A stretch of 15,241 nucleotides of DNA from positions 1 to 15,241 of the forward strand of contig JALCSJ010000034.1 in NCBI GenBank assembly GCA_022653215.1, given 5' to 3'. Numbering within the stretch: position 1 is the first letter of the stretch; each line of letters opens with the position of its first letter. Positions 6,415 to 13,055 of this stretch are shown here, in pieces. The notes under the pieces are model-generated. The model did no database searches. It saw only the letters and a program-made list of their open reading frames with translations, and was not told the DNA's origin. Both the position numbers and the translations under genes were made by a program. This DNA is from Acidaminococcaceae bacterium. GTDB lineage: Bacteria > Bacillota > Negativicutes > Acidaminococcales > Acidaminococcaceae.

Positions 6415-8442
6415 TTATTTCTTGTTTTCTGCATTTTTAAGTGCTTCTTTTACCAGGGAATCGTCTGCAACATAAGGAAGGGTAATATGATCTGTAGTGC
6501 TGAACTTCTTGTTATATTCAATAGCTGTTTCCATAGCGTGTTCATTTCTTGCCCAGCTGCGTCTGGAAACACCAATCATAACATCCCAGGGAATAGCAGC
6601 TTGCAAAATAGTATCTACGCGATCGGAACCATCCAGAACCATACCAAAGCCACCGTTAATAGCCTTGCCAATACCGGTGCCGCCGCCGTTATGGAGAGTT
6701 ACTAAGCTCATGCCCCGTGCACAGTTGCCTGCATAGCACTGGGTAGCCATATCTGCCATAATGTTGGAACCGTCTTTGATATTAGATGTTTCTCTGAAAG
6801 GAGAATCAGTACCGCCGGTATCATGATGATCTCTGCCCAGCATAACAGGTCCGATTTCTCCTTTACGAACCATATCGTTGAATTTCAAAGCGATAGTTAA
6901 TCTGCCCAAAGCATCTTGGTACAGAATACGACATTGGGTACCAACTACCATCTTGTTCTTCTTAGCGTCTCTTACCCAAATCCAGTTATCTCTGTCCTGA
7001 TAACGTCTAGTAGGATCGATGCAGGCCATAGCTGCAGCATCAGTCTTGTCCAAATCTTCAGGATTTCTGGATAAGCAGCACCATCTAAATGGCCCATAAC
7101 CATAGTCAAACAGACAAGGTCCTAAAATATCTTCTACATAGGACGGGAAAATGAAACCGTCTAAATCATCTCTGCCGTTCTTGCAGATGCTCTTTACGCC
7201 GCTTTCATAAACTGCTTCCAGGAAGCTATTGCCATAATCGAAGAAGTAGGTTCCTCTTTCATGAAGTTTGCAAATGCAGTCATAATGAGTATGTAAAGTC
7301 TTGTCTACTAATTTTCTGAAACTGGCAGGATCTTTAGCCAGCATTTCAGTTCTTTGTTCGAAAGTCAGACCTTGAGGGCAATAGCCTCCATCATATGGTA
7401 CATGGCAGGAAGTCTGGTCGCTTAACAGGTCTACATGGATGTTCTTGGCTATTAAGTATTCCAGCAAGTCAACGATGTTGCCATGATAAGCAATAGCGCA
7501 TGCTTCTTTAGCTGCCAATTTTTCTTGGGCAATCTTAACTGCTTCTTCACAGGATTCGGCAATGCAGCTTACCCAGCCTTGTTCATATCTAGTCTGGATA
7601 CGGGAAATATCAACTTCCGCAATAATGGAAACAGCGCCGGCAATAACAGCTGCCTTACCCTGAGCTCCGCTCATACCGCCTAAACCGGAAGATACGAAGA
7701 AACGACCGGTCAGGTCTTTATCATTAGGAATACCTAATTTCAAACGGCCGGCATTTAACAAAGTGTTAAATGTGCCATGAACTATACCTTGCGGTCCGAT
7801 ATACATCCAGCCACCGGCAGTCATTTGGCCGTAGTTAGCAACGCCAATAGCTGCCGCTCTGTTGAAGTTATCGTTGGAGTCGAACATGCCGATCATTAAA
7901 GCGTTGGTAGTAATAACTCTGGGAGACATTTTATGAGAATGGAACAATCCCATAGGATGACCGCTCATCATAACTAGAGTCTGTTCTTGAGTCAGGTTTT
8001 CCAAATATTTTTTAATTAAGCGATATTGCATCCAGTTCTGACAAACAGAACCTGTTTCACCGTAGGTAACACATTCGTAAGGATAAAGAGCTACATCAAA
8101 ATCCAGGTTGTTGTCGATCATAACCTGCATAGCCTTGCCTTCAATGCATTTGCCTTTATATTCTTCAATGGGTTTCCCCCATAATTTGCCGGCTGGTCTG
8201 AAACGATAGCCGTAAATTCTGCCATGCTCTTCCAATTCTTGAGCAAATTCAGCAGCCATTTGTTTATGATGATCCGGATGAATATAACGAAGGGCATTTT
8301 TTATAGCCAGTTCTTTATCAGCCTCAGTCAAGCGGGATTCTCTTCTCGGTGCTCTTCTGATACCTTCAACGAATTTCGGATATTCAGGTAAATCATAATC
8401 AAGCTTTACGGTCATTGCTTCATCAACATTAAAATCTTTCAT
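6415..8442 (-). CDS. hutU: Urocanate hydratase (long form)
   Basis: Adds water to urocanate to give 4-imidazolone-5-propionate, using tightly bound NAD+ as an electrophile rather than a redox cofactor. Visible family motifs are QMTAGGWMYIGPQGIVHGT (206-224), the dinucleotide-binding GLGGMSGAQGKAA (253-265), the FRWCC cysteine region (452-456), GRDHHDTGGTDSPFRET (536-552) and HNGGGTGIGKAINGG (584-598). At 675 residues it is about 120 longer than the 550-560 residue Pseudomonas and Bacillus enzymes and close to the 676-residue vertebrate UROC1 length. The start has an AAAGGAGG site. It is the first gene of the operon, behind a promoter divergent from the lysR-type gene. Confidence 0.97.
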   Translation of the reverse strand: MKDFNVDEAMTVKLDYDLPEYPKFVEGIRRAPRRESRLTEADKELAIKNALRYIHPDHHKQMAAEFAQELEEHGRIYGYRFRPAGKLWGKPIEEYKGKCIEGKAMQVMIDNNLDFDVALYPYECVTYGETGSVCQNWMQYRLIKKYLENLTQEQTLVMMSGHPMGLFHSHKMSPRVITTNALMIGMFDSNDNFNRAAAIGVANYGQMTAGGWMYIGPQGIVHGTFNTLLNAGRLKLGIPNDKDLTGRFFVSSGLGGMSGAQGKAAVIAGAVSIIAEVDISRIQTRYEQGWVSCIAESCEEAVKIAQEKLAAKEACAIAYHGNIVDLLEYLIAKNIHVDLLSDQTSCHVPYDGGYCPQGLTFEQRTEMLAKDPASFRKLVDKTLHTHYDCICKLHERGTYFFDYGNSFLEAVYESGVKSICKNGRDDLDGFIFPSYVEDILGPCLFDYGYGPFRWCCLSRNPEDLDKTDAAAMACIDPTRRYQDRDNWIWVRDAKKNKMVVGTQCRILYQDALGRLTIALKFNDMVRKGEIGPVMLGRDHHDTGGTDSPFRETSNIKDGSNIMADMATQCYAGNCARGMSLVTLHNGGGTGIGKAINGGFGMVLDGSDRVDTILQAAIPWDVMIGVSRRSWARNEHAMETAIEYNKKFSTTDHITLPYVADDSLVKEALKNAENKK

Positions 8443-8473
8443 ATTAATTTTTGCCTCCTTTAGTTACATAAGT

Positions 8474-8488
8474 AATTTTCTGAACTTT
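8474..8488. promoter_or_regulatory. CodY-box-like sequence in the hutU leader
   Basis: AATTTTCTGAACTTT matches the CodY consensus AATTTTCWGAAAATT at 13 of 15 positions. It lies just downstream of the proposed hutU start of transcription, where a repressor could block the polymerase. CodY is known to repress hut in Bacillus subtilis, but whether this organism has CodY cannot be seen here, and AT-rich DNA gives chance matches. Confidence 0.3.
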
Positions 8489-8491
8489 CTA

Positions 8492-8521
8492 TTTACATTC
8501 TATTATATGTCTTGTTATAAT
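8492..8521 (+). promoter_or_regulatory. Probable promoter of the lysR-type gene
   Basis: TTTACA at 8492-8497 and TATAAT at 8516-8521 are separated by 18 bases, about 58 bases before the regulator start. It faces and overlaps the hut promoter, so binding of RNA polymerase at the two promoters is likely mutually exclusive, as is common for LysR-type autoregulation. Confidence 0.55.
8502..8521. promoter_or_regulatory. Dyad in the hutU/lysR intergenic region, candidate operator
   Basis: A perfect inverted repeat ATTATA-N8-TATAAT spans the middle of the 136-base divergent intergenic region. Each arm is at the same time the -10 box of one of the two opposing promoters. A weaker ATAT-N7-ATAT with LysR-type T-N11-A spacing lies nearby at 8526-8540. 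Either may be bound by the LysR-type regulator; -10 boxes facing each other would also create such symmetry by themselves. Confidence 0.35.
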
Positions 8522-8532
8522 GCTAATATCAA
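8502..8532 (-). promoter_or_regulatory. Probable promoter of the hut operon
   Basis: On the minus strand a perfect TATAAT (8507-8502) lies about 60 bases before the hutU ATG. The best -35 candidate is TTGATA at 8532-8527, with a long 19-base spacer. The suboptimal spacing would fit a promoter that needs an activator such as the divergent LysR-type protein. Assignment is by eye. Confidence 0.45.
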
Positions 8533-8578
8533 ATGAATATCTTTCCTATATAAAAAAGGCATAACAAGGAGGAAGAAA

Positions 8579-9502
8579 ATGCTCTTTAAGCAACTGCTCT
8601 ACTTTACCACCGTTGCTGAGACTCTTAATATTTCTATAGCAGCCCGCAAATTATTTATTTCCCAACCCCCTATCAGTCGACAAATTATGTTATTAGAAAA
8701 AAGACTGGGTGTCCAATTGTTCGTACGAAAAAATAAAGGTCTGGAACTAACTAAACCGGGACTTATTCTTTATCAGCAATCCAAAGGTCTTTTCAGCAAT
8801 TTAGATGACATTGTAACCAGCGTAAAGGCAGAAGCCAAAAGTTATCGTGGTACTATAAGAATCGGGGCACTTCCGTCCTGCATGCCTTTTGTCATAAAGA
8901 CCATCAAAGATTATAAGCTCAAGTATTCTGAAGTAGAATTATCCCTGCGTACTGATACTCCGGCGGTTCTTTTGGAAGAGCTGGAAAAGGGCAATATAGA
9001 TATCATTTTTCTCCGCAGTTTTATCCAAAAAAGAACTAATTTTACGGAAATTGAAGTGGCACGGGATTCTTTGCAGCTTCTTATGCACAAATCTTTTGAC
9101 CCCAATCCCCGGCAAAGCAGTGTAAATTATACAGAACTTAAAAAGCTGCCTTTTTGCACTTTAATGCCTAAGGATACTTGGAAATACAATGAAATTCTTC
9201 TGGATGAGTGTCAAAGACGCAAAATCAAACCCAATGTGCTTTTTGAATGCAATGATACCACCAGTATGATGCAGCTTATTCACAATGCCATGGCCGTAGC
9301 CTTTCTTCCCAGGCCTCTTCTTGACACAGTTTCCGACCACATTAAAATCATCAGTAAACCTGTAGAGGGATTGAATATCACGGTACCCCTTAATATGGTC
9401 TATAACAAGGATACTTATCAAACATCCTGCGTACGCTTATTCCTCAACATAATCAAAAGCACTTTAAGCAAACCAACTTTAAATGATCAAAATTTTGAAT
9501 AA
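8579..9502 (+). CDS. LysR-type transcriptional regulator, probable regulator of the hut operon
   Basis: This 307-residue protein has the LysR N-terminal winged helix-turn-helix (about residues 1-60). The recognition segment SIAARKLFISQPPISRQI and the following LEKRLGVQLFVRKNKGLELT are typical of the family. A periplasmic-binding-protein-like effector domain follows (about 90-300), beginning GTIRIGALPS. An AAGGAGG Shine-Dalgarno lies 6-7 bases before the ATG. It is transcribed away from hutU, the usual arrangement for a LysR protein controlling a divergent operon and itself, so urocanate, histidine or a related metabolite is a reasonable effector guess. It differs from the Hut regulators known elsewhere (HutC of the GntR family, HutP antiterminator). 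The target is inferred from position only. Confidence 0.9.
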   Translation: MLFKQLLYFTTVAETLNISIAARKLFISQPPISRQIMLLEKRLGVQLFVRKNKGLELTKPGLILYQQSKGLFSNLDDIVTSVKAEAKSYRGTIRIGALPSCMPFVIKTIKDYKLKYSEVELSLRTDTPAVLLEELEKGNIDIIFLRSFIQKRTNFTEIEVARDSLQLLMHKSFDPNPRQSSVNYTELKKLPFCTLMPKDTWKYNEILLDECQRRKIKPNVLFECNDTTSMMQLIHNAMAVAFLPRPLLDTVSDHIKIISKPVEGLNITVPLNMVYNKDTYQTSCVRLFLNIIKSTLSKPTLNDQNFE

Positions 9503-9553
9503 AAAAAGGCTGTAACACAATGATAAAACTCATTGTATTACAGCCTCTTTTTT
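9501..9553. terminator. Bidirectional terminator between lysR-type gene and folT
   Basis: A 16-base arm (9508-9523) pairs with 9530-9545 with one mismatch around a 6-base loop. It is flanked by an A-run on the left (9501-9507) and a T-run on the right (9548-9553). It therefore gives a stem plus U-tract in both directions, serving the converging lysR-type gene and folT. Confidence 0.88.
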
Positions 9554-9578
9554 AGATTTAATACCGGCCGCCTCTTTT

Positions 9579-10088
9579 TTATTCAATTGATAAAACAGAG
9601 GTACTTATTTTTTCTGTTATCGCCCGTAGTACAACTATTTGCAAGGGGATTAAAATTATAGCCTGTAAGATTCTTGTAGTAAATAGCACCGTAAAAGGTA
9701 CATCTGTGAGAAAAGTCAGCCAATAAGTTGATAACCCCAAGCCAATAACAATGCGCTGGAGAAATACCAAAACAGCTATATTGCCCAAAGGGCAATGCCT
9801 CTTATACAAAAACAAGCCATAAACCATACCGCTTAAAGCTCCGGAAAGAGTAAACCCCGGAAAATACATACCCACAGGAAATAAATTAGCTCCCAGTAAG
9901 TCTGCCAGACCACCTAGCACTCCTGCCCAAACAGGTCCATAAAGAATGCCGCAAAGAGCTAAAGGGACAAAGGCAAAACTTATTTTCACAATAGGAGTAC
10001 TAATGGAGAAGAATCTTGATAGGACTATTTCTATAGTTAATAGAATACTAAGATGGACTAGCATTCTGGTATTATGTTTTATTTTCAT
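9579..10088 (-). CDS. folT: Folate ECF transporter S component
   Basis: A 169-residue membrane protein with about six hydrophobic segments, the size and layout of energy-coupling-factor S components. It has the FolT-family pattern RFFSISTPIVKISFAFVPLA early, GPVWAGVLGGLADLLGANL (about 51-69) and a PVGMYFPGFTLSGALSGMVYG-like segment after it. It would bind folate outside the cell and deliver it through a shared EcfA-EcfA'-EcfT module, which is not encoded here. An AGGAGG site precedes the ATG. It lies 50 bases downstream of fhs on the same strand without an intervening terminator, so the two are probably cotranscribed. The context (folate-dependent histidine breakdown and fhs) supports folate as substrate. 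I saw no THF riboswitch in the short leader. Confidence 0.85.
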   Translation of the reverse strand: MKIKHNTRMLVHLSILLTIEIVLSRFFSISTPIVKISFAFVPLALCGILYGPVWAGVLGGLADLLGANLFPVGMYFPGFTLSGALSGMVYGLFLYKRHCPLGNIAVLVFLQRIVIGLGLSTYWLTFLTDVPFTVLFTTRILQAIILIPLQIVVLRAITEKISTSVLSIE

Positions 10089-10138
10089 GGAATCACCCCT
10101 CCTTTTTCCGTTGCTTGCTTTTAATACGAAATGCTTTT

Positions 10139-11812
10139 TTAGAACAAACCGCTGATCTTGCCTTCTGCATCCACATCTATTTTTTCTGCTGCAGGCACTT
10201 TAGGCAATCCCGGCATAGTCATTATATCACCAGTCAAAGCAACAATAAACCCTGCTCCGGCAGATATTTTTAAATTTTTAACCGTTACAACAAAACCTCT
10301 TGGTGCGCCTAATAGTGCAGCATTATCAGAAAAACTATACTGAGTTTTCGCCATGCAGATAGGCAATTTATCATACCCTAACTCATTGATTTGTTTTAAT
10401 TGTTTTTTAGCTTTAGGAGCAAATTCCACGCCCTCTGCCCTATAAACTTTTTGGCAAATGGCCGCTATTTTTTCTTCCACAGAGCTATTAACATCATAGG
10501 TAAAGGTGAATTCATTAGGCAGTTCGCATAATCTTATTACTTCTTGAGCCAAAGCTTTACCGCCTTCCCCACCTTTAGCCCATACTTCACTAAGAGCAAC
10601 ATTAACACCTAATTCTTTGCATTTGTCCTCCACCATTTTCAGTTCTGCTGCTGTGTCGGTTGGGAAAGCATTAATGGCAACTACGCAGGGCAATTTATAA
10701 ACTTTAGTCACATTTTCTACATGCTGTAATAAGTTGGGTAAACCTTTTTCTAATGCTTCTAAATTTTCTTTGTTTAAATCAGCTTTTGCTACACCACCGT
10801 GATGTTTTAAAGCTCTCACGGTTGCAACCACGACAACAGCAGATGGATGCAAATCAGCCATTCTGCATTTAATGTTCAAGAATTTTTCAGCACCTAAATC
10901 TGCACCGAAACCTGCTTCCGTAATAGCATAATCACCTACTTGTAAAGCCATTTTTGTAGCCAAAACAGAATTGCAGCCATGAGCTATATTAGCAAAGGGT
11001 CCACCGTGAATAAAAGCCGGTGTATGTTCCAGAGTTTGGACTAAATTCGGTTTTAAAGCATCTTTTAACAAAGCAGTCATAGCTCCCGCTGCTTTTAATT
11101 GTCCGGCCGTAACAGGTTGGTCATCATAGCTATATCCTACGATAATTTTACTCAGCCTTGCTTTTAAATCCAAAACATCGGAAGCAAGACATAAAATAGC
11201 CATAACCTCAGAAGCTACGGTAATGTCAAACCCATCTTCACGAGGTGTACCGTTAGGTTTACCACCTAACCCATCCACAATGTTACGCAGTTGACGGTCA
11301 TTCATATCTACAGCACGTTTCCACGTTATTTTTCTTGTATCTATATGTAAGGCATTGCCTTGTTGAATATGATTATCCAGCATAGCCGCCAGCAAATTAT
11401 TGGCAGCACCGATAGCATGAAAATCACCGGTAAAGTGCAGGTTTATATCCTCCATGGGAACAACTTGGGCATAACCACCGCCGGCTGCTCCGCCTTTAAC
11501 ACCAAAAACAGGACCCAAAGACGGTTCTCTAAGTGCTACCGCTACTTTTTTACCTAGCTTGCTAAGTCCGTCAGCTAAACCAACTGTAGTTGTAGTTTTG
11601 CCTTCCCCGGCAGGAGTAGGAGTTATAGCAGTGACCAAAATCAGTTTGCCGGCTTTCCGTTCATGGTTCTTTAAGAAGTTGTAATCAATTTTAGCCTTGT
11701 AATTACCGTATTGCTCAATATACTCTTCCGGAATTGCACAGTCTTTGGCAATCTCTCTAATGTTTAAAGCTTTTGTTTCTTGAGCGATTTGAATATCAGA
11801 TTTAATTTCCAT
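10139..11812 (-). CDS. fhs: Formate-tetrahydrofolate ligase
   Basis: Interconverts formate, ATP and THF with 10-formyl-THF, ADP and phosphate. The nucleotide-binding loop TPAGEGKTTTT is at about residues 66-76, and the family signature EPSLGPVFGVKGGAAGGGYAQ follows at about 96-116. Length (557) is normal. Two in-frame ATGs compete: 11821 directly abuts the AGAGG ribosome-binding site, while 11812 has a 9-base spacer, so I take 11812; the longer form adds MSN. In an organism that puts the histidine formimino carbon on THF through FtcD and FchA, the enzyme can run backwards and make ATP by substrate-level phosphorylation. That direction is inference. A bifunctional FolD needed to convert methenyl-THF to formyl-THF is not in the window. 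It is probably cotranscribed with folT. Confidence 0.97.
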   Translation of the reverse strand: MEIKSDIQIAQETKALNIREIAKDCAIPEEYIEQYGNYKAKIDYNFLKNHERKAGKLILVTAITPTPAGEGKTTTTVGLADGLSKLGKKVAVALREPSLGPVFGVKGGAAGGGYAQVVPMEDINLHFTGDFHAIGAANNLLAAMLDNHIQQGNALHIDTRKITWKRAVDMNDRQLRNIVDGLGGKPNGTPREDGFDITVASEVMAILCLASDVLDLKARLSKIIVGYSYDDQPVTAGQLKAAGAMTALLKDALKPNLVQTLEHTPAFIHGGPFANIAHGCNSVLATKMALQVGDYAITEAGFGADLGAEKFLNIKCRMADLHPSAVVVVATVRALKHHGGVAKADLNKENLEALEKGLPNLLQHVENVTKVYKLPCVVAINAFPTDTAAELKMVEDKCKELGVNVALSEVWAKGGEGGKALAQEVIRLCELPNEFTFTYDVNSSVEEKIAAICQKVYRAEGVEFAPKAKKQLKQINELGYDKLPICMAKTQYSFSDNAALLGAPRGFVVTVKNLKISAGAGFIVALTGDIMTMPGLPKVPAAEKIDVDAEGKISGLF

Positions 11813-11884
11813 GTTGCTCATCCTCTCTCTTTTTTTAATATAATTTTAGGGAACATCAAGCAATTCCTTTCTTACATAGCTTCC

Positions 11885-11893
11885 ATTGTAACA
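11885..11893 (-). promoter_or_regulatory. Candidate extended -10 promoter for fhs-folT
   Basis: The minus strand carries TGTTACAAT, a TGn-extended -10 box, about 73 bases before the fhs start in the 134-base gap behind the ureohydrolase gene. No good -35 element is visible, which is tolerated by extended -10 promoters. No clear terminator for the ureohydrolase gene is seen in this gap, so read-through is also possible. Confidence 0.35.
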
Positions 11894-11955
11894 AAGACCC
11901 TAGGATAAAACTAATACCATTCGCCTATCCTTGCTATACGCAAAAAGTATTACCC

Positions 11956-12921
11956 TTATTTTTTGCTTTCTTTTTCTTTTGTGGCAAAGCCTAACATATC
12001 CGCTATCAGCCTTGCTGCCAAATAAGATGTTGTACCTCCTTGATCATCATAAGGAGGGGCCACTTCTGTCATAACCATAGCTGCTAAAGTGGTTTTTGCG
12101 GCAATGGCCTCAAACATATCCACTACTTCGTCGTACATAAAACCGCCGAACATAGGTGAAGCTGTAGCAGGAGCACAGGAAGCATCCATCACGTCAATAT
12201 CAAAATGGATAACAACCCGGTTGCTTAATTTAAACTCATCCAATATTCTAGCAATGCCCATTTCATGAATGGCTTTTACAGTATAGAGTCCATCACCATG
12301 CTTACGAGCATCCTGAAAATCATCGGGTCCGCTGCTGCCCTGTCCCCTAAGACCTAGGTGCAAAATTCGTCCTACATAGGGCAAACCGGCAACGTTGCGC
12401 ATGGGAGCTCCATTGAAATATTTCTGTCCGCAAAGAGGTTTCGTCCAATCAAGATGTGCATCAAAATGAATAACGTCAAATGTCCCAATTGTATTTAATC
12501 CTTGCATCATTGGATAGGAAACAGAACAATCCCCGCCTAGTATCACCGGCATAATACCTTTACTCGCTAAAATTTCCACCGCCGCAGTCAAGTTAGCAGC
12601 AGTTCCTCCCGGGTCACCGGGAATATAGTCAACATCACCGCAATCTATAACTTTCCATTTATCGGCATCCATATAAAAAGTATCCCGCTCAAAATTATAT
12701 GTACCACCTGGCTTAAAACCAAATCTTGTAGAACCCTCTCGAATGCCTCTGGGACCCATTCGACAGCCGCTCCTGCCCTGAATATCCATATCAAAGGGTG
12801 CTCCCAGGACAGCAATATCTGCTTGTGCATCATTTATGTTGACGCATATTTCGCTTTTGGCAAAACTGGCAATACCTGTAGGAGACATATTCAAAGATTT
12901 TTTCAAGCTGAAATTTTCCAT
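11956..12921 (-). CDS. Ureohydrolase (arginase/agmatinase) family protein with atypical active site
   Basis: The 321-residue protein has the whole ureohydrolase fold signature: GxRxGPxxIR (GCRMGPRGIR, 52-61), a metal-binding GGD motif (129-133), DAHLD (154-158), DIDVMD (241-246) and the C-terminal Glu in MTEVAPPYD (286). Family members hydrolyse guanidino or formimino groups (agmatine, arginine, guanidinobutyrate, formiminoglutamate, guanidine) with a binuclear Mn or Ni centre. Two positions are unusual. The metal-ligand motif reads GGDCS, with Cys132 in place of the usual His; the codon is TGT. The usual active-site His-Gly before the Pro/Phe-Arg segment appears as Asn170-Gly171 (FNGAPMR). 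HutG activity is not needed because FtcD and FchA are present. A divergent IclR-type gene probably regulates it. I cannot name the substrate; an agmatinase label would be by family only. Confidence 0.85.
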   Translation of the reverse strand: MENFSLKKSLNMSPTGIASFAKSEICVNINDAQADIAVLGAPFDMDIQGRSGCRMGPRGIREGSTRFGFKPGGTYNFERDTFYMDADKWKVIDCGDVDYIPGDPGGTAANLTAAVEILASKGIMPVILGGDCSVSYPMMQGLNTIGTFDVIHFDAHLDWTKPLCGQKYFNGAPMRNVAGLPYVGRILHLGLRGQGSSGPDDFQDARKHGDGLYTVKAIHEMGIARILDEFKLSNRVVIHFDIDVMDASCAPATASPMFGGFMYDEVVDMFEAIAAKTTLAAMVMTEVAPPYDDQGGTTSYLAARLIADMLGFATKEKESKK

Positions 12922-12940
12922 ATCTTTCCCCCATTTTTAA

Positions 12941-12956
12941 TACACTATTGTGAAAC
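12941..12956. promoter_or_regulatory. IclR operator-like site 1
   Basis: TACACTATTGTGAAAC matches site 3 (13018-13033) at 14 of 16 positions. It lies between the ureohydrolase promoter and its start codon, where a bound repressor would block elongation. Confidence 0.5.
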
Positions 12957-12981
12957 ATATTTTGTTATTGTGTTTATCAGG

Positions 12982-13010
12982 ATTATAGGTTACACTGTAA
13001 ACAAAGTCAA
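12982..13010 (-). promoter_or_regulatory. Promoter of the ureohydrolase gene
   Basis: On the minus strand TTGACT (13010-13005) and TATAAT (12987-12982) are separated by exactly 17 bases, a near-consensus sigma-70 promoter. The predicted start of transcription is near 12975, leaving a leader of about 54 bases. Such a strong core promoter suggests control by repression. Confidence 0.75.
12989..13002. promoter_or_regulatory. IclR operator-like site 2, inside the promoter spacer
   Basis: TTACA-C-TGTAA (12990-13000) is a perfect odd-centred palindrome lying entirely between the -35 and -10 boxes of the ureohydrolase promoter. It resembles sites 1 and 3 in its ACACT and trailing AAAC elements. Occupation would exclude RNA polymerase. 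Confidence 0.4.
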
Positions 13011-13017
13011 CGTTCTA

Positions 13018-13033
13018 TTCACTATAGTGAAAC
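13018..13033. promoter_or_regulatory. IclR operator-like site 3
   Basis: TTCACTATAGTGAA (13018-13031) is a perfect 14-base palindrome just upstream of the ureohydrolase -35 box and 22 bases before the iclR start codon. The position suits both autorepression of the regulator and control of the divergent gene. The sequence recurs with two changes as site 1. Confidence 0.55.
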
Positions 13034-13055
13034 GTAAAACGAAATGAGGTCTATT

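Noticed and set aside
6402..6434. Longer N-terminus for hutI beginning MQKTRNN
   Set aside because: It would overlap hutU, lacks a Shine-Dalgarno, and encodes the AGGAGG site itself; the ATG at 6401 is well supported.
9583..9795. 70-residue minus-strand frame within folT
   Set aside because: It overlaps folT in another frame; the folT frame has the family motifs, so there is no sign of a frameshift.
11813..11955. Possible tetrahydrofolate riboswitch upstream of fhs
   Set aside because: The 134-base gap does not show the conserved THF riboswitch core or pairing that I could recognise; only short weak inverted repeats such as TTGC/GCAA are present.
12823..13047. 74-residue plus-strand frame spanning the ureohydrolase/iclR intergenic region
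   Set aside because: It covers the operators and promoter, begins inside the ureohydrolase gene and has no ribosome-binding site or motif.
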